Below are positions 14,201-22,403 of a stretch of DNA of 31,120 nt, piece after piece; position 1 is the first letter of the stretch; the number at the start of each line of letters is the position of its first letter. Both the position numbers and the translations under genes were made by a program. The notes below the pieces were generated by a model. It made no database searches. It saw only the letters and a program-made list of their open reading frames with translations, and was not told the origin of the DNA. Origin of the DNA: a virus. The stretch lies in IMG/VR virus record IMGVR_UViG_3300031964_000067, positions 1 to 31,120 of that record; one strand, given 5' to 3'.

Positions 14201-14242
14201 CGCACTAGAGATCTGCCCCGTGTAATCCGACATTGCCATCAT
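11237..14242 (-). CDS. Ejection protein with N-terminal lytic transglycosylase domain
   Basis: The product is 1001 aa. Residues 6-120 are an SLT-type transglycosylase: ASVIQTESSGDPSAYN with catalytic Glu32, GAAGLGQQIPATAKALG (about 45-61) and AVAAYHGG (91-98). The rest is long, Ala/Gln/Gly-rich and mostly helical, with several hydrophobic glycine-rich stretches. This matches internal virion proteins (T7 gp16 or P22 gp16/gp20 type) that are ejected with the DNA and open the peptidoglycan. It is the largest protein here and is coupled by ATGA to the previous ejection-protein gene. Confidence 0.88.
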   Translation of the reverse strand: MMAMSDYTGQISSAAQQAGIDPRLLASVIQTESSGDPSAYNASTGAAGLGQQIPATAKALGVNPTDPSQSINGAAQLLAQNIKRYGNVDQAVAAYHGGTDPGNWGPKTQDYVQKVSQTFQGMPQPVAQASPQPTQASSDPLDQMLAAQASKGQAQQGAAPAPADPLDAMLADRAQGGSGVPRGTNAAANNLLTKYGGSLNASGAWIPPAADTEKVAESLMSPQERASAQQLMQDVQAPDASSLMNHGWLGRTAAGIGQGAFDTAQSLTKGLGLVGNELGLVPNSDLDTFMRGSQAEQQNYGQARQQNGASGVDWGRMGGQVAAAGGLSGTAEDIGQAGLQGLEKLGFPASQNVPTRLASMASTGVKNAATGAGAAALASSQSSVPTGTQAAIGAGVGLLAPPFVSMAAGALARPLSGLVSKAMGAAPEAAAVAPDVAAQQASATMQQNAPSIMDAVSKDAQGGVSIDKSALPPQVQSLMTGNGPLANLTPAQQARVLNYEALGIKNYTVGDVTRNFGDTSAEQKLAANTVNPELGAPLRQASQAKNDQLMAAANPSVPGGVPQQVMGAAPVNPDALDSALRSHLKAQLGQANQEITQAYTAADEAAGNAPKVGMTPVVQALQGNRSQFLASSDGKSLMNGIRARLQDFQGGPPSAASPPLIRDANGDTLLAQADVPPATTFADSERFRQYLNDVWSPDNAHLITPIKNAVDQAQDAAGAGKIYAQARNLRQMRSAAFEDQSGIANLLATKPGGDPRMPVGQFINKYVMNDNNPAALKQVVNQLQQGGAEGQKLLGQLRATTMQQAVDNSIGTTPGENGIGQFSGLGFSKQLGKVGSNMDTLFTPEQQNYLGALQRGAVDLTTVPKQVNLYNPSGTSGQFGLDVLSGAKQPTLAGKAGKLAVDNLGGIGGAIGMMGGPKGAAAGYAAGKAASGQFKAAAERAAAKAQAAQGAAAATPLQSAAGVSNAAQAAAQKSRMNQLIGQRLGSNPALLGGASQQANGQ

Positions 14243-15903
14243 TGCACCTGCGGCAAATCGGGTATGGCCCCCATCTGCTTCAGGGTTTGGCGCGATTGCA
14301 TCAAGGTAGCGGCCCGCTGTGGCGGAAGGCTCTTGATGAATTGCTGCTGCTGATTAGGCTGCATGGCCTGCAAACGGTATACATCGGGATCGTAAGTCTT
14401 ATTCCACTGTTGTTCGTACTGCATCAGCGAGGCGGGAGCGTTTCCGTGGTCCTGCAACCACTGTTGCCGCGCATTGGCATTACCTAGGTCGGCCATGCGG
14501 CCGCCGATAAGGCTGGGTGTCAGCTCATGGATGGCCTCAGGCGACATGCTGCTGTTGGTGATGGAGTGAACGGCAGCGTCGAGCGCAGCGTCTGAACGTC
14601 CGCCATTGCGAGACGCGATCTGCTGACTGTATTTGCCGATAATATCCGCGTTCACTTTATCGGAAGCATTCGGATCGATGCCCGGAATGACAGATGCCAT
14701 GCTCTTCCAGGCCGCGGCCCTGTCAAATCCGACGCCAGTCTTAGCCTGCGCTGCCGCCTGATTGATGGCTTGGAATGCCTGAATATCTTGAGGCGCGTTT
14801 TTAGCCGCATTCGATACTTCGTCGTTGCGATCCACGAAGTCCTTGATCATGCCCTCAGAGCCCGCAGGAAGCCCCGGCGCGAAACCGCCAGCCTGCCCGC
14901 TGGTGGGCTGCGCGCCGAGGCCTGTAACGCCGGGGAAGCCAGTCTGCGAAGCGCCTTGGCCCGGCTGAACGCCGCGCACGACGTTTCCTACCGTATTAAA
15001 TCCGGGCATGCCATTGACTACGCCAGGAATCAGCGTCTGATTGGCTTTACCGGCAGCTTGGGCTTCGGACATTTGCTGCGAAACGCCAGCAGATCCGGGG
15101 AGTTGAGTAACCCCGGTTACATTCCCGCTAGCATCATAAACAGGCATGGCACCGGGAATGACTTGTTGATTGTAATGAGGGGAATAAGTTACTTGACCGT
15201 TAGGACCTGCACTTCCCATCCAGGTAGTGCCGCCACCACGACCCTCCACGGGCGCAATATTGTTCGATTTTGCCAGCGCCGCCGCATTCGCAGACCGTGG
15301 GTCGAGGCCTGCGGCATTAGCCATCAACGTGGCGTCGGTCGGTTTGTAGTACGGAGCAACCATATTCGATAAATAGCTATTGGGATCGCGCATGTACATC
15401 ATCGCCGCAGCGGATCCTGGAATGCCTGCAGGGTTCATCGGTGAGCCTTGATTCGCCAGCGACTGCGGAGGATTAGGCGAAGGCTGCGGTGCCTGCTGGC
15501 CGGGCTGCATCATGCCGTATGGCTGCCCGTTGGCCTGTGCGCCGTTCTGTGACGGCGTGGCTGGCGCCTGCGACGTGTTGCTTCCCTGCTGCAAAGCCGG
15601 TCCCTGCGGAGCGAACATCTGTTGCATGCCCTGCCACTGCTCTTGTCCGACGTTGCGCTGCGCGCTGATCGCATTGCTCATGCCGCTTCGTGCTGCCAGA
15701 GCCTCCCCGAGCTTGGAAAGTCCCGATAGCGCGCTTGCACGCGGGACAACCCGCATCTGATTCCAGCCCGATTGATCCGACGCCATGGGTGAAAGGGCTT
15801 GCTGCTGCAAAGCTTGGGCAAGCGCCATCTGCCGCTGAGCATCGAGGTAATCACCCTGATACTGCGGAAGGACCGGAAATGGGTTGGATGAGGCGTCAGC
15901 CAT
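14239..15903 (-). CDS. Internal virion (ejection) protein
   Basis: The product is 554 aa and rich in Gln, Ala, Pro and Gly, especially in residues 90-160 (NGQPYGMMQPGQQAPQPSPN). The C-terminal third is helical (NDEVSNAAKNAPQDIQAFQA and on to NARQQWLQDH). Low-complexity composition and place directly before the transglycosylase gene fit an internal core protein of a podovirus. No enzyme motif is seen. Confidence 0.7.
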   Translation of the reverse strand: MADASSNPFPVLPQYQGDYLDAQRQMALAQALQQQALSPMASDQSGWNQMRVVPRASALSGLSKLGEALAARSGMSNAISAQRNVGQEQWQGMQQMFAPQGPALQQGSNTSQAPATPSQNGAQANGQPYGMMQPGQQAPQPSPNPPQSLANQGSPMNPAGIPGSAAAMMYMRDPNSYLSNMVAPYYKPTDATLMANAAGLDPRSANAAALAKSNNIAPVEGRGGGTTWMGSAGPNGQVTYSPHYNQQVIPGAMPVYDASGNVTGVTQLPGSAGVSQQMSEAQAAGKANQTLIPGVVNGMPGFNTVGNVVRGVQPGQGASQTGFPGVTGLGAQPTSGQAGGFAPGLPAGSEGMIKDFVDRNDEVSNAAKNAPQDIQAFQAINQAAAQAKTGVGFDRAAAWKSMASVIPGIDPNASDKVNADIIGKYSQQIASRNGGRSDAALDAAVHSITNSSMSPEAIHELTPSLIGGRMADLGNANARQQWLQDHGNAPASLMQYEQQWNKTYDPDVYRLQAMQPNQQQQFIKSLPPQRAATLMQSRQTLKQMGAIPDLPQVQ

Positions 15904-15906
15904 GAG

Positions 15907-16194
15907 TTACATACCCGTGTTATTGCCGTGCATCAACTGCATGGGCTGCGTCTGCGGCGTCTTGCCCATTTGCATCAGGGCCTGAGCCATCATCATCTTC
16001 TGCTGTGGACTCATGCCCCCACCTGGAAGCGCCGAGGTACCGGCCTGCTGTGCCATATTGGGCGTCTGGGTTAGCGGATTGGTCGCGGCCATGGGATACC
16101 CCGATGGCTGGCCCATGCCTGGAGCCTGCGCGCCAGCTTGGCCCTGCGGGCCCATGGCTAGCATATTCTGCATATAATCGGTTGGGACGGACAT
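15907..16194 (-). CDS. Small Met/Gln/Pro-rich virion-region protein
   Basis: The product is 95 aa, beginning MSVPTDYMQNMLAMGPQGQA and ending LMHGNNTGM, with many Met, Gln, Gly and Pro. AGAGGATC lies just upstream of ATG 16194. It is low-complexity and lies in the ejection-protein cluster, so a minor internal virion role is plausible. No family is recognised. Confidence 0.65.
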   Translation of the reverse strand: MSVPTDYMQNMLAMGPQGQAGAQAPGMGQPSGYPMAATNPLTQTPNMAQQAGTSALPGGGMSPQQKMMMAQALMQMGKTPQTQPMQLMHGNNTGM

Positions 16195-16207
16195 GGACAG
16201 ATCCTCT

Positions 16208-17095
16208 CTAGTACATCATTAGGGCCATTGCGCCCGCTTCGACGACATCACTGGTGGTGGCGTTATTGCTAGCGGTCTGCGCATTTGCCTGACTGGTCTG
16301 GCCCGTGTAGGCGTTCCAGATATCACTCGAAATATCGGTAGGCGACGAATTGGCCTGATTCACCGAGCTATTGCCGAAGCTTGGCATCTGAATGCCTTGT
16401 CCGTTCAATGCGCCATAGACCGAGAGCGGCTGATCTTGCAGGGCGATTTGTTGCTGAAGACCTTGCTGGTTGGCCTGATTCTGGAACTGCCCCGCGCTCA
16501 GTGATTGTCCGAATAACTGGTTCTGCATGGCATTGCCCGTCTGCACCGCATTGTTCGCGAGCTGCGTCTGGGTGAAATTGTTCTGCAACGCCTGATTGTT
16601 GATCGCGTTGTTATATGCGGTGGATCCCTGCGGAGCGCCTTCAGCGGCAAGCTGCGACTGTAGAGACTCCTGCTGCTGCGCCATTTGCGGCGCGAGCAAC
16701 GCCTCTTGGGCGTTGTAGGAACTTTGCTGTGCCTGATTGGCGAGCTGGCCGAAATTGGTGTTGACGCTGCCTTGGATGCCGGGAAGCGATGACGTATTGA
16801 TGGGGGATTCAACACCCCCCAAGCTATTGCCTAGCGCATTGTTCGCCGCTGTGGCCGCCATGCCCTGCCCAGCCTGCTGCTGGGTCAGCGTGTTTTCAGC
16901 GGCCGGGTTAATCGTTTGCTGATTGGTCCACTGCCCGTTCCCGTTCTGGGACCAAGTGGAAGATCCCATCGGTGTGTACTGATTGGAATTATTGAGCGTC
17001 GAGTTAAATTGGGCCGTCGCCTCGTTGCTCTGCGTCTGCGCCGCAGCGGTCGTATAAGGATTGGGCGTCTGCGGTTGGCTTGACGATTTACCCAT
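16208..17095 (-). CDS. Gln/Asn-rich internal virion protein
   Basis: The product is 295 aa from ATG 17095, which has GGAGAG about eight bases upstream; a longer frame to 17137 would overlap the acetyltransferase gene much more. It is dominated by Gln, Asn, Ala and Ser (STLNNSNQYTPMGSSTWSQN; AQMAQQQESLQSQLAAEGAP is typical of the middle) and predicts long helices with a disordered N-terminus. It resembles proteins often found before ejection proteins in podophages. It ends with a hydrophobic EAGAMALMMY. Confidence 0.7.
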   Translation of the reverse strand: MGKSSSQPQTPNPYTTAAAQTQSNEATAQFNSTLNNSNQYTPMGSSTWSQNGNGQWTNQQTINPAAENTLTQQQAGQGMAATAANNALGNSLGGVESPINTSSLPGIQGSVNTNFGQLANQAQQSSYNAQEALLAPQMAQQQESLQSQLAAEGAPQGSTAYNNAINNQALQNNFTQTQLANNAVQTGNAMQNQLFGQSLSAGQFQNQANQQGLQQQIALQDQPLSVYGALNGQGIQMPSFGNSSVNQANSSPTDISSDIWNAYTGQTSQANAQTASNNATTSDVVEAGAMALMMY

Positions 17096-17507
17096 TGCTT
17101 CTCTCCAGCCAGCGACATTCACGTCGCAACATGCCAAAAACCATCAGATCATCGTTCGGCATGCCTTCCCGAAGTCTTCCTTCGGGGACAAATCCGAGGC
17201 GATTCACCAATGTCAGGCACTTGGCGTTTTTGAAAGCAACGTAAGCCGTGACTCGTTGGCACTTGAGCTGGTCGAACGGGTAGGAAAAAAAGACCCGGAG
17301 CGCCGCTGGTGTAGCCCAATACCCAGTTCCTGCGACATGCATCGCAATGTCGCTACCACTGAAGTGATTGTATACCACCCCGCATAGTAATTTCCCATCC
17401 CTTTCAAAGCCCATCGCACAGTACTCGACGCCCCACGTCGTCACGTGGGCAATGCGCTCTTTCACCCACTCGCCGACGCGCTCACGATCAACGGTGATGG
17501 TTTTCAA
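17088..17507 (-). CDS. GNAT-family N-acetyltransferase with TTG start
   Basis: The product is about 139 aa. The fold is seen in GVEYCAMGFERDGKLLCGVV (strands 2-3), HVAGTGYWATPAALRVFFSY (acetyl-CoA loop region and helix) and VTAYVAFKNAKCLTLVNRLG followed by FVPEGRLREG, the classic GNAT end. No ATG gives a sensible start; TTG 17507 overlaps the tail-hub stop in a TTGA and yields a complete domain. GNATs in tail or virion clusters of podophages have no known substrate; they could modify a virion protein or a host target. Confidence 0.75.
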   Translation of the reverse strand: MKTITVDRERVGEWVKERIAHVTTWGVEYCAMGFERDGKLLCGVVYNHFSGSDIAMHVAGTGYWATPAALRVFFSYPFDQLKCQRVTAYVAFKNAKCLTLVNRLGFVPEGRLREGMPNDDLMVFGMLRRECRWLERSNG

Positions 17508-19072
17508 AGGATACCGCCCATCTGGTAGGTGTAATCGATGGCAATCAGGGATACGTTGGATATATTGGACAGCGTGCGCATGTTGAGTGAAGCGGCATAC
17601 CCTACGCCAGAGATGGTTTCCCAACCAAGGCGGATCACCGCTGATTGAGCCCAGTACGAAACATTCCATAGCGCGACGTTCCATTGCGCATTGCCGCTAT
17701 TGGCCGGAATGGGAAGCGAAGAATTCGGCGATACCACGCGATAGTCAACGCTGAGCGCGACGGAGATGGAGATATTTCCGCTGGACGAGAACGTGGGCCG
17801 TACCATGGTGAACTGCTTATTCTGGCCAGGCGCACCGAAATAGGAATAGGCCGGGGCTAGGAGCGTCGTGATCGGCGTTCCGTTATCGGTATCCCCCGTA
17901 TCGCACCACACCACCGTGTTTAGTCCACCATAGAACAGCTGGTCGCCCACCAATTCAAAACAGGCGCCGTTCCAGCCGTTGAAGACCGTCCATGATCCCG
18001 TGATCGTGTTCATGACGTATTGATACTGGGTGGTGTCGGTAAGTTGAGGAACGTTGACAATCAGTTTCGACCCGATGGGATGCAGAATGACCTGCCAGCC
18101 GAAATTTTGGTTGTAGCTTTGGAAGTCGCTGAGAATCGCATTGCGTATCTTATCGGTAGTTGCGATGCCTTGCTGCGATCGGTCCGTCAGCAGTTCCTGC
18201 GACAATGGAATAAGGCCGTCAGCGCAGATCACGCTCACGTCCGATCCCACCTTGCAGAAGCATCGACGACCGACAGGTCGGCCAAGACGGAATGTGCCTA
18301 GCTGCGACCAACTGCCCACTTGGGTGGGATCATAGCCCTGGTAGACGATGCATTCCCCCTCGCTGGACAGAAACGCCATGTAGTCCTGCGGTCCGGCCAC
18401 CGTATCGAGCGACCACGGAAAGGCGGCCATGAGGTATCCACCCAGTTTGAACAGACTGGACATGTCAAAAAGCTGGGCCGCGCCGCCCACCCCGTTAACG
18501 GGCAAGTACCATACGTGGAATGTATTCTGAGCGATGAAATACAGCCGTGACTTAAAGCTGGTTACCGTGACAAGGCTGGCCAGCGGGTCAGTGACGCCCG
18601 TAATGCTGATCGGCGAACTCGTGGGCGTCACTGCTTGCCATGTCGTGCCGTTATAGAGCCTGGGCGAGTCTTGCCCATTGACCATATACAGCCATGAACC
18701 CGCAGGATTGCCAAAATTCACGTATTGCCAGCGGTTCGACGTGTTCCCCGTGACTACCGGTGCCCCGATAGCACCGGTTGACGTGGCGTTATAGATATTT
18801 CCACCCGCCGCCGCAAAGAGCTGCCTCGATCCCGAACTCGGCGAAAAACAAGCGAGCGTTTCGACCCACCCGGAAAGTCCCGTCGCCCAATTGCTGGATC
18901 CATTTCGCACGATCAGCGAGGACGTGGAAGGAAACCAGTTGCTGATAGCCACCGCGTCGGTCGGTGGCATCGACGCGATGGAATCGCGGGCGTTCAAGCC
19001 CCCAACAGGGGCCGGTACGGTCGCCGTCTGCGATATCTGCCGCTTGACCGCGACTCGATTAGTCCGTGCCAT
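17504..19072 (-). CDS. Tail hub / nozzle protein (P22 gp10 or T7 gp12-like role)
   Basis: The product is 522 aa from ATG 19072. The N-terminus has VPAPVGGLNARDSIASMPPT and AVAISNWFPSTSSLIVRNGS, then repeated short beta blades (RQLFAAAGGNIYNAT, YVNFGNPAGSWLYMVNGQDS). This opening and the beta-propeller-like body are typical of podovirus tail tubular or nozzle proteins. It ends in a TTGA overlap with the acetyltransferase gene. The precise equivalent in P22 or T7 is inferred. Confidence 0.65.
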   Translation of the reverse strand: MARTNRVAVKRQISQTATVPAPVGGLNARDSIASMPPTDAVAISNWFPSTSSLIVRNGSSNWATGLSGWVETLACFSPSSGSRQLFAAAGGNIYNATSTGAIGAPVVTGNTSNRWQYVNFGNPAGSWLYMVNGQDSPRLYNGTTWQAVTPTSSPISITGVTDPLASLVTVTSFKSRLYFIAQNTFHVWYLPVNGVGGAAQLFDMSSLFKLGGYLMAAFPWSLDTVAGPQDYMAFLSSEGECIVYQGYDPTQVGSWSQLGTFRLGRPVGRRCFCKVGSDVSVICADGLIPLSQELLTDRSQQGIATTDKIRNAILSDFQSYNQNFGWQVILHPIGSKLIVNVPQLTDTTQYQYVMNTITGSWTVFNGWNGACFELVGDQLFYGGLNTVVWCDTGDTDNGTPITTLLAPAYSYFGAPGQNKQFTMVRPTFSSSGNISISVALSVDYRVVSPNSSLPIPANSGNAQWNVALWNVSYWAQSAVIRLGWETISGVGYAASLNMRTLSNISNVSLIAIDYTYQMGGIL

Positions 19073-19469
19073 ACGAGAGCTCTCGCTTCCAGGCGCGTAG
19101 GGCATCTTCGGTACAGGAAGCCTTACCATCACGCACAGCTTTATCGGCAGCGGACCAGTGCGCTGACCACGCGGCCACATCGCGGGCCATATCCAGTTCG
19201 CCCTTGAGCGTCAGCAGGGAGCACATTGCGCCACGAGAGGCTTGCTCGGCCAGCACCCAATCAGTTCTGCTTCTATCGCCAGACCAGTCAGCGGCGATAT
19301 TAGCCGCATCGACGGATAGCTTGATGGCGGCGGCCCGGTCTGTGCCGTCCATAAGGCAGGCACGTGCCATGCGCATGGCCTTCGCAGCCTGCAGAGCTAC
19401 CTCCATCTGCGCTTTGGCCAGAGGCTCCAGTAACCTGTCGATTCGCTCGATGGACTTTGAGGAAGTCAT
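19059..19469 (-). CDS. Helical protein between connector and tail hub
   Basis: The product is 136 aa and almost entirely helical, with LEPLAKAQMEVALQAAKAMR and a later AAWSAHWSAADKAVRDGKAS. The start at 19469 lies five bases after the upstream stop with GGAAG nine bases before it, and an N-terminally longer frame is rejected. It overlaps the tail-hub gene by 14 bases. The position suggests a head-tail joining or tail-assembly accessory protein. Confidence 0.65.
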   Translation of the reverse strand: MTSSKSIERIDRLLEPLAKAQMEVALQAAKAMRMARACLMDGTDRAAAIKLSVDAANIAADWSGDRSRTDWVLAEQASRGAMCSLLTLKGELDMARDVAAWSAHWSAADKAVRDGKASCTEDALRAWKRELSYGTD

Positions 19470-19473
19470 GGAT

Positions 19474-20463
19474 TTAGCTTCCGAAGCCGGTGTCGGGCAC
19501 CTGAGCATTCGAAATTAAACGTACGCCTGTCTGCTGCGCATTGATCGGAAGATTGCGCACGCTCGCCTGACGCCCCTTGAACCGCGCAATGGAGTTATCC
19601 CACATGGTTCGCTCTTCGGAGTAATCCAGACCCTTAGCCATGCGATAGCGCCATATCATGCCCAGGATGAAGGTGTCGTCATCCAAGAGGTACGTATCAG
19701 TGTCCGATGTCCACCGAAACTGAGCGCTATTCGTCTGGCCGTTAAGGCACCAGTTGTACGAGTAATACTCAAACACAAGCTGGTTATTGTCATAAGGAAC
19801 CGGATCGATAAAGAACTGGTTGTCCATGATGCGAAAGCGACGACGTGGCCCGGTGGGGCTGATGCCAGACTTCAGGACTTGCCACTCTTGCGGATTCAGT
19901 GGGCCGAGTAGCTGCCAACGGAAGCCACGATCCCACTGCGTCTGCACGATCATGTGATCGTAATCGGCGGGTAGGGGATAGGCTTCCTGTCCTACCGCCA
20001 TGCTGTTGCTGGTGTTCGTGTTTTCAGCGGTCGTAGAGACGGTGAACTGCGTGCTGCTAAGAACGGCCGTCACATAGGTGGGATAGGTGAAGTCCGTAGC
20101 ATTAGAACCACCGGAGTTGCTGATGACCCAACCCACGGCTGGCTGGATGGCGGGCGTCGTAATCCAGGTAATCAGATTAGATCCCTGCACATAGCTAACG
20201 GTCTGAATGCCCGTGGATTGCACGTTGAACAGGTATTCCGCACGAAGCGTCTGCCAACCGTAATCCTTGGTGGACATCTTGTATGTCTCGTAGCCCTCGC
20301 GCTGCGCCAGCGAAAGAAGCTGGACGATCTGCTGATCGCTGTTGCCAAAGATCGTGGAAGGTTGGATCAAGCCCAACTCCCCACATGCCTGTTGGATCAT
20401 CTGAAGCAGAGTGAGCTTGACGGGATTTGGGGCATTCGGCCCAAGAGTTAGGACAATGGTCAT
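19474..20463 (-). CDS. Head-tail connector / adaptor protein
   Basis: The product is 329 aa. The N-terminus is helical (TLLQMIQQACGELGLIQPST and then QQIVQLLSLAQREGYETYKM), followed by a beta insertion (about 75-145) and a C-terminal region with YPLPADYDHMIVQTQWDRGF, RRRFRIMDNQFFIDPVP and FEYYSYNWC. A helical head plus inserted beta domain is typical of podovirus head-tail adaptors, which bind under the portal. It begins in a TGATG overlap. Confidence 0.65.
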   Translation of the reverse strand: MTIVLTLGPNAPNPVKLTLLQMIQQACGELGLIQPSTIFGNSDQQIVQLLSLAQREGYETYKMSTKDYGWQTLRAEYLFNVQSTGIQTVSYVQGSNLITWITTPAIQPAVGWVISNSGGSNATDFTYPTYVTAVLSSTQFTVSTTAENTNTSNSMAVGQEAYPLPADYDHMIVQTQWDRGFRWQLLGPLNPQEWQVLKSGISPTGPRRRFRIMDNQFFIDPVPYDNNQLVFEYYSYNWCLNGQTNSAQFRWTSDTDTYLLDDDTFILGMIWRYRMAKGLDYSEERTMWDNSIARFKGRQASVRNLPINAQQTGVRLISNAQVPDTGFGS

Positions 20464-22016
20464 CAGTTAGCGCTCGCCTGAATTACAGCGAAATTGATAA
20501 TGATGGCTTCGGAAAGCGAGCCCGCCGTCATGTTGCGTATGCACACGCTGCACACACCGCCCTGCATGTTGTCCACGGAAATGATGTAGGCGCCGGTCGT
20601 CGAGGTACCCGCCGCCACCGAATGAACCATGATGGCTGTCGAGTTGAAGTTTGAGTTGGTAAAGTTGAAACTGACCTCTGCGCCAGCGGCTAGTGCGGCG
20701 TTGTTTGTCGTGATCACTCCGGCCGAAGTGTTCAGTGTGACGCCTGTCGCCTTGCTGGTCAGTTGCGTGACGGCACCGCCCGCACCCGTGCTGTAGCCGT
20801 GCGTTTTTGTTGGGGCGCTGATCTGTACGTTGGCAGCGAGCCGGAATGACCCGCTGTCAAAAAACTGGGCGAGCACACTATCGACGCCGCCGGTTCGTTT
20901 GGAGAAATTCAGCGACCGCCCCGTCCCATCGCCCACATATATCGTACCGTTAACGCCAGATCCGCCGCCTGCGGCCGTAAACGCGTTTTGATTGGTGGCG
21001 GCAGGCAGGGCGCCCTGGCCGGTTACCTGTAGAACGTCGCCGAGATTGTTCAGTCCGTGACCCGTGAATATGGCGTAGTTCGTGGCGCCGACCAGCTGAT
21101 CACCGATGAACAGCCCATAAGCGGTCGTGATAGATCCGCCACCCGTATTGGTCGGGGTGTAGGCGTAAAGCGCCACTGCCGACCCCACGACTCCCGATGA
21201 GAGGTTGATCGCGTGACCGGCCACGCCGCGAAGGTTTAGTGCCGCCCCGTTGTTTGTAGGTGTCTGCTGCGGATTGCCCGCCGCCACACCACCATTGTAG
21301 GCATTGCCAGATACTCCGATAACCTGTGTTGCCGTGCCGGCGCCGTCGTTGAATCCCTCGAACCCTCCGCCAGCAAGGAAAGTCGAGTTACCGCTTCCGA
21401 AGTGGTTGCACGAACCATACACGGATGTCAGCTGTCCGTTCCACGTAGCGTTGTTGGCGGATAGCGTGAACAGCTCCGTCGTCTGGCCGAACTGATAGGC
21501 TGCGATCGTGCCTGACTGATTCAGCGCCTGCTCTATGTCGATGCCTATGAGCTGGCCGTTTCCCGTGCCATTTTGATCTAAAAACTGGTTTATGTAGTTA
21601 CTGGTGCTAGAAGACGGCTTGGCATTTATGGCACGCGCAGAAAGGCTAGTCTGGACGTTTCCGTATCCGTCACTGGTTCCAACTAAAGTAGCACCAGAGG
21701 CCGATGCTAGTGCCGAAGCTGGCACAAATCCGCCAGCGCCAGACGCGAACGGATCGAACTCCAAAGGAAAATCTAGAACCGAGTAAGTGACGGTTCCATA
21801 AGTTACGGTGAGTGAGTAGCGGCCATCGGCAGCGTAGAAGCTGAATCGACCATTGCCATCCGTCGTCAGCGGATTGGCTACTTCCGTGATCCCGTTGTCG
21901 CTATAGATCGTCGCCACCAACCCCGCAGGGCTAGTCAGAACGGTGACAGACGCTCCCGGTTGAGGAAGGAGCGACTGCCCGTTTCTAACTAGAACCAGAT
22001 CCGTGTACTTTTCCAC
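20463..22016 (-). CDS. Tail-fibre or head-fibre protein
   Basis: The product is 517 aa. Residues 1-90 (VLVRNGQSLLPQPGASVTVL, then NPLTTDGNGRFSFYAADGRY) are a virion-attachment domain seen in fibre and spike proteins. The middle is a long Gly/Thr/Asn-rich beta region and the end (about 430-517) is a compact beta domain with SVDNMQGGVCSVCIRN. It lies between the small head proteins and the connector, not with the other fibre genes at 9970-11228, so it may decorate the head or be an additional receptor-binding fibre. Confidence 0.7.
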   Translation of the reverse strand: MEKYTDLVLVRNGQSLLPQPGASVTVLTSPAGLVATIYSDNGITEVANPLTTDGNGRFSFYAADGRYSLTVTYGTVTYSVLDFPLEFDPFASGAGGFVPASALASASGATLVGTSDGYGNVQTSLSARAINAKPSSSTSNYINQFLDQNGTGNGQLIGIDIEQALNQSGTIAAYQFGQTTELFTLSANNATWNGQLTSVYGSCNHFGSGNSTFLAGGGFEGFNDGAGTATQVIGVSGNAYNGGVAAGNPQQTPTNNGAALNLRGVAGHAINLSSGVVGSAVALYAYTPTNTGGGSITTAYGLFIGDQLVGATNYAIFTGHGLNNLGDVLQVTGQGALPAATNQNAFTAAGGGSGVNGTIYVGDGTGRSLNFSKRTGGVDSVLAQFFDSGSFRLAANVQISAPTKTHGYSTGAGGAVTQLTSKATGVTLNTSAGVITTNNAALAAGAEVSFNFTNSNFNSTAIMVHSVAAGTSTTGAYIISVDNMQGGVCSVCIRNMTAGSLSEAIIINFAVIQASAN

Positions 22017-22022
22017 GGCGGA

Positions 22023-22400
22023 TTACTTGCTGAACCAGGTCAGCCCATTGGTCGAAACGCATGTCAGGTAATCCAGCGCACCGACCGCCAAACTCAGGGA
22101 CGCGGCACCGTTGATCGTGCCGCCGGTCGGTGGGTAAATCAGCACAGCATTCGCGCCTGCATTGGCCACGCAGTATTCATCGAAGAGCCCCGTGAAGTTT
22201 GGCGCGCCCGTGGTTCCCGGCGGGAGAATGACGCCCGTACCAGCGGCGGCGGTCGTGACCAGCGTGTTACAGGCGCCGATGGGGTAAGCCGTCGCGGCGG
22301 TCGTGCCCAGAGCGGTCACGGCGGGATCAACGTCGCCGATGATATTGGTCACCTGCAACGGCGCAAAGCCGGAACCGCTGAGTTTCTTCTGAACGCACAT
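22023..22400 (-). CDS. Small beta-rich virion protein
   Basis: The product is 125 aa, rich in Gly, Thr, Ala and Val (GTGVILPPGTTGAPNFTGLF, NAVLIYPPTGGTINGAASLS), ending LTCVSTNGLTWFSK. It predicts a beta sandwich, as in head decoration or fibre-base proteins. It lies six bases before the fibre gene and after the 219-aa head protein. No family is recognised. Confidence 0.65.
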   Translation of the reverse strand: MCVQKKLSGSGFAPLQVTNIIGDVDPAVTALGTTAATAYPIGACNTLVTTAAAGTGVILPPGTTGAPNFTGLFDEYCVANAGANAVLIYPPTGGTINGAASLSLAVGALDYLTCVSTNGLTWFSK

Positions 22401-22403
22401 GGG

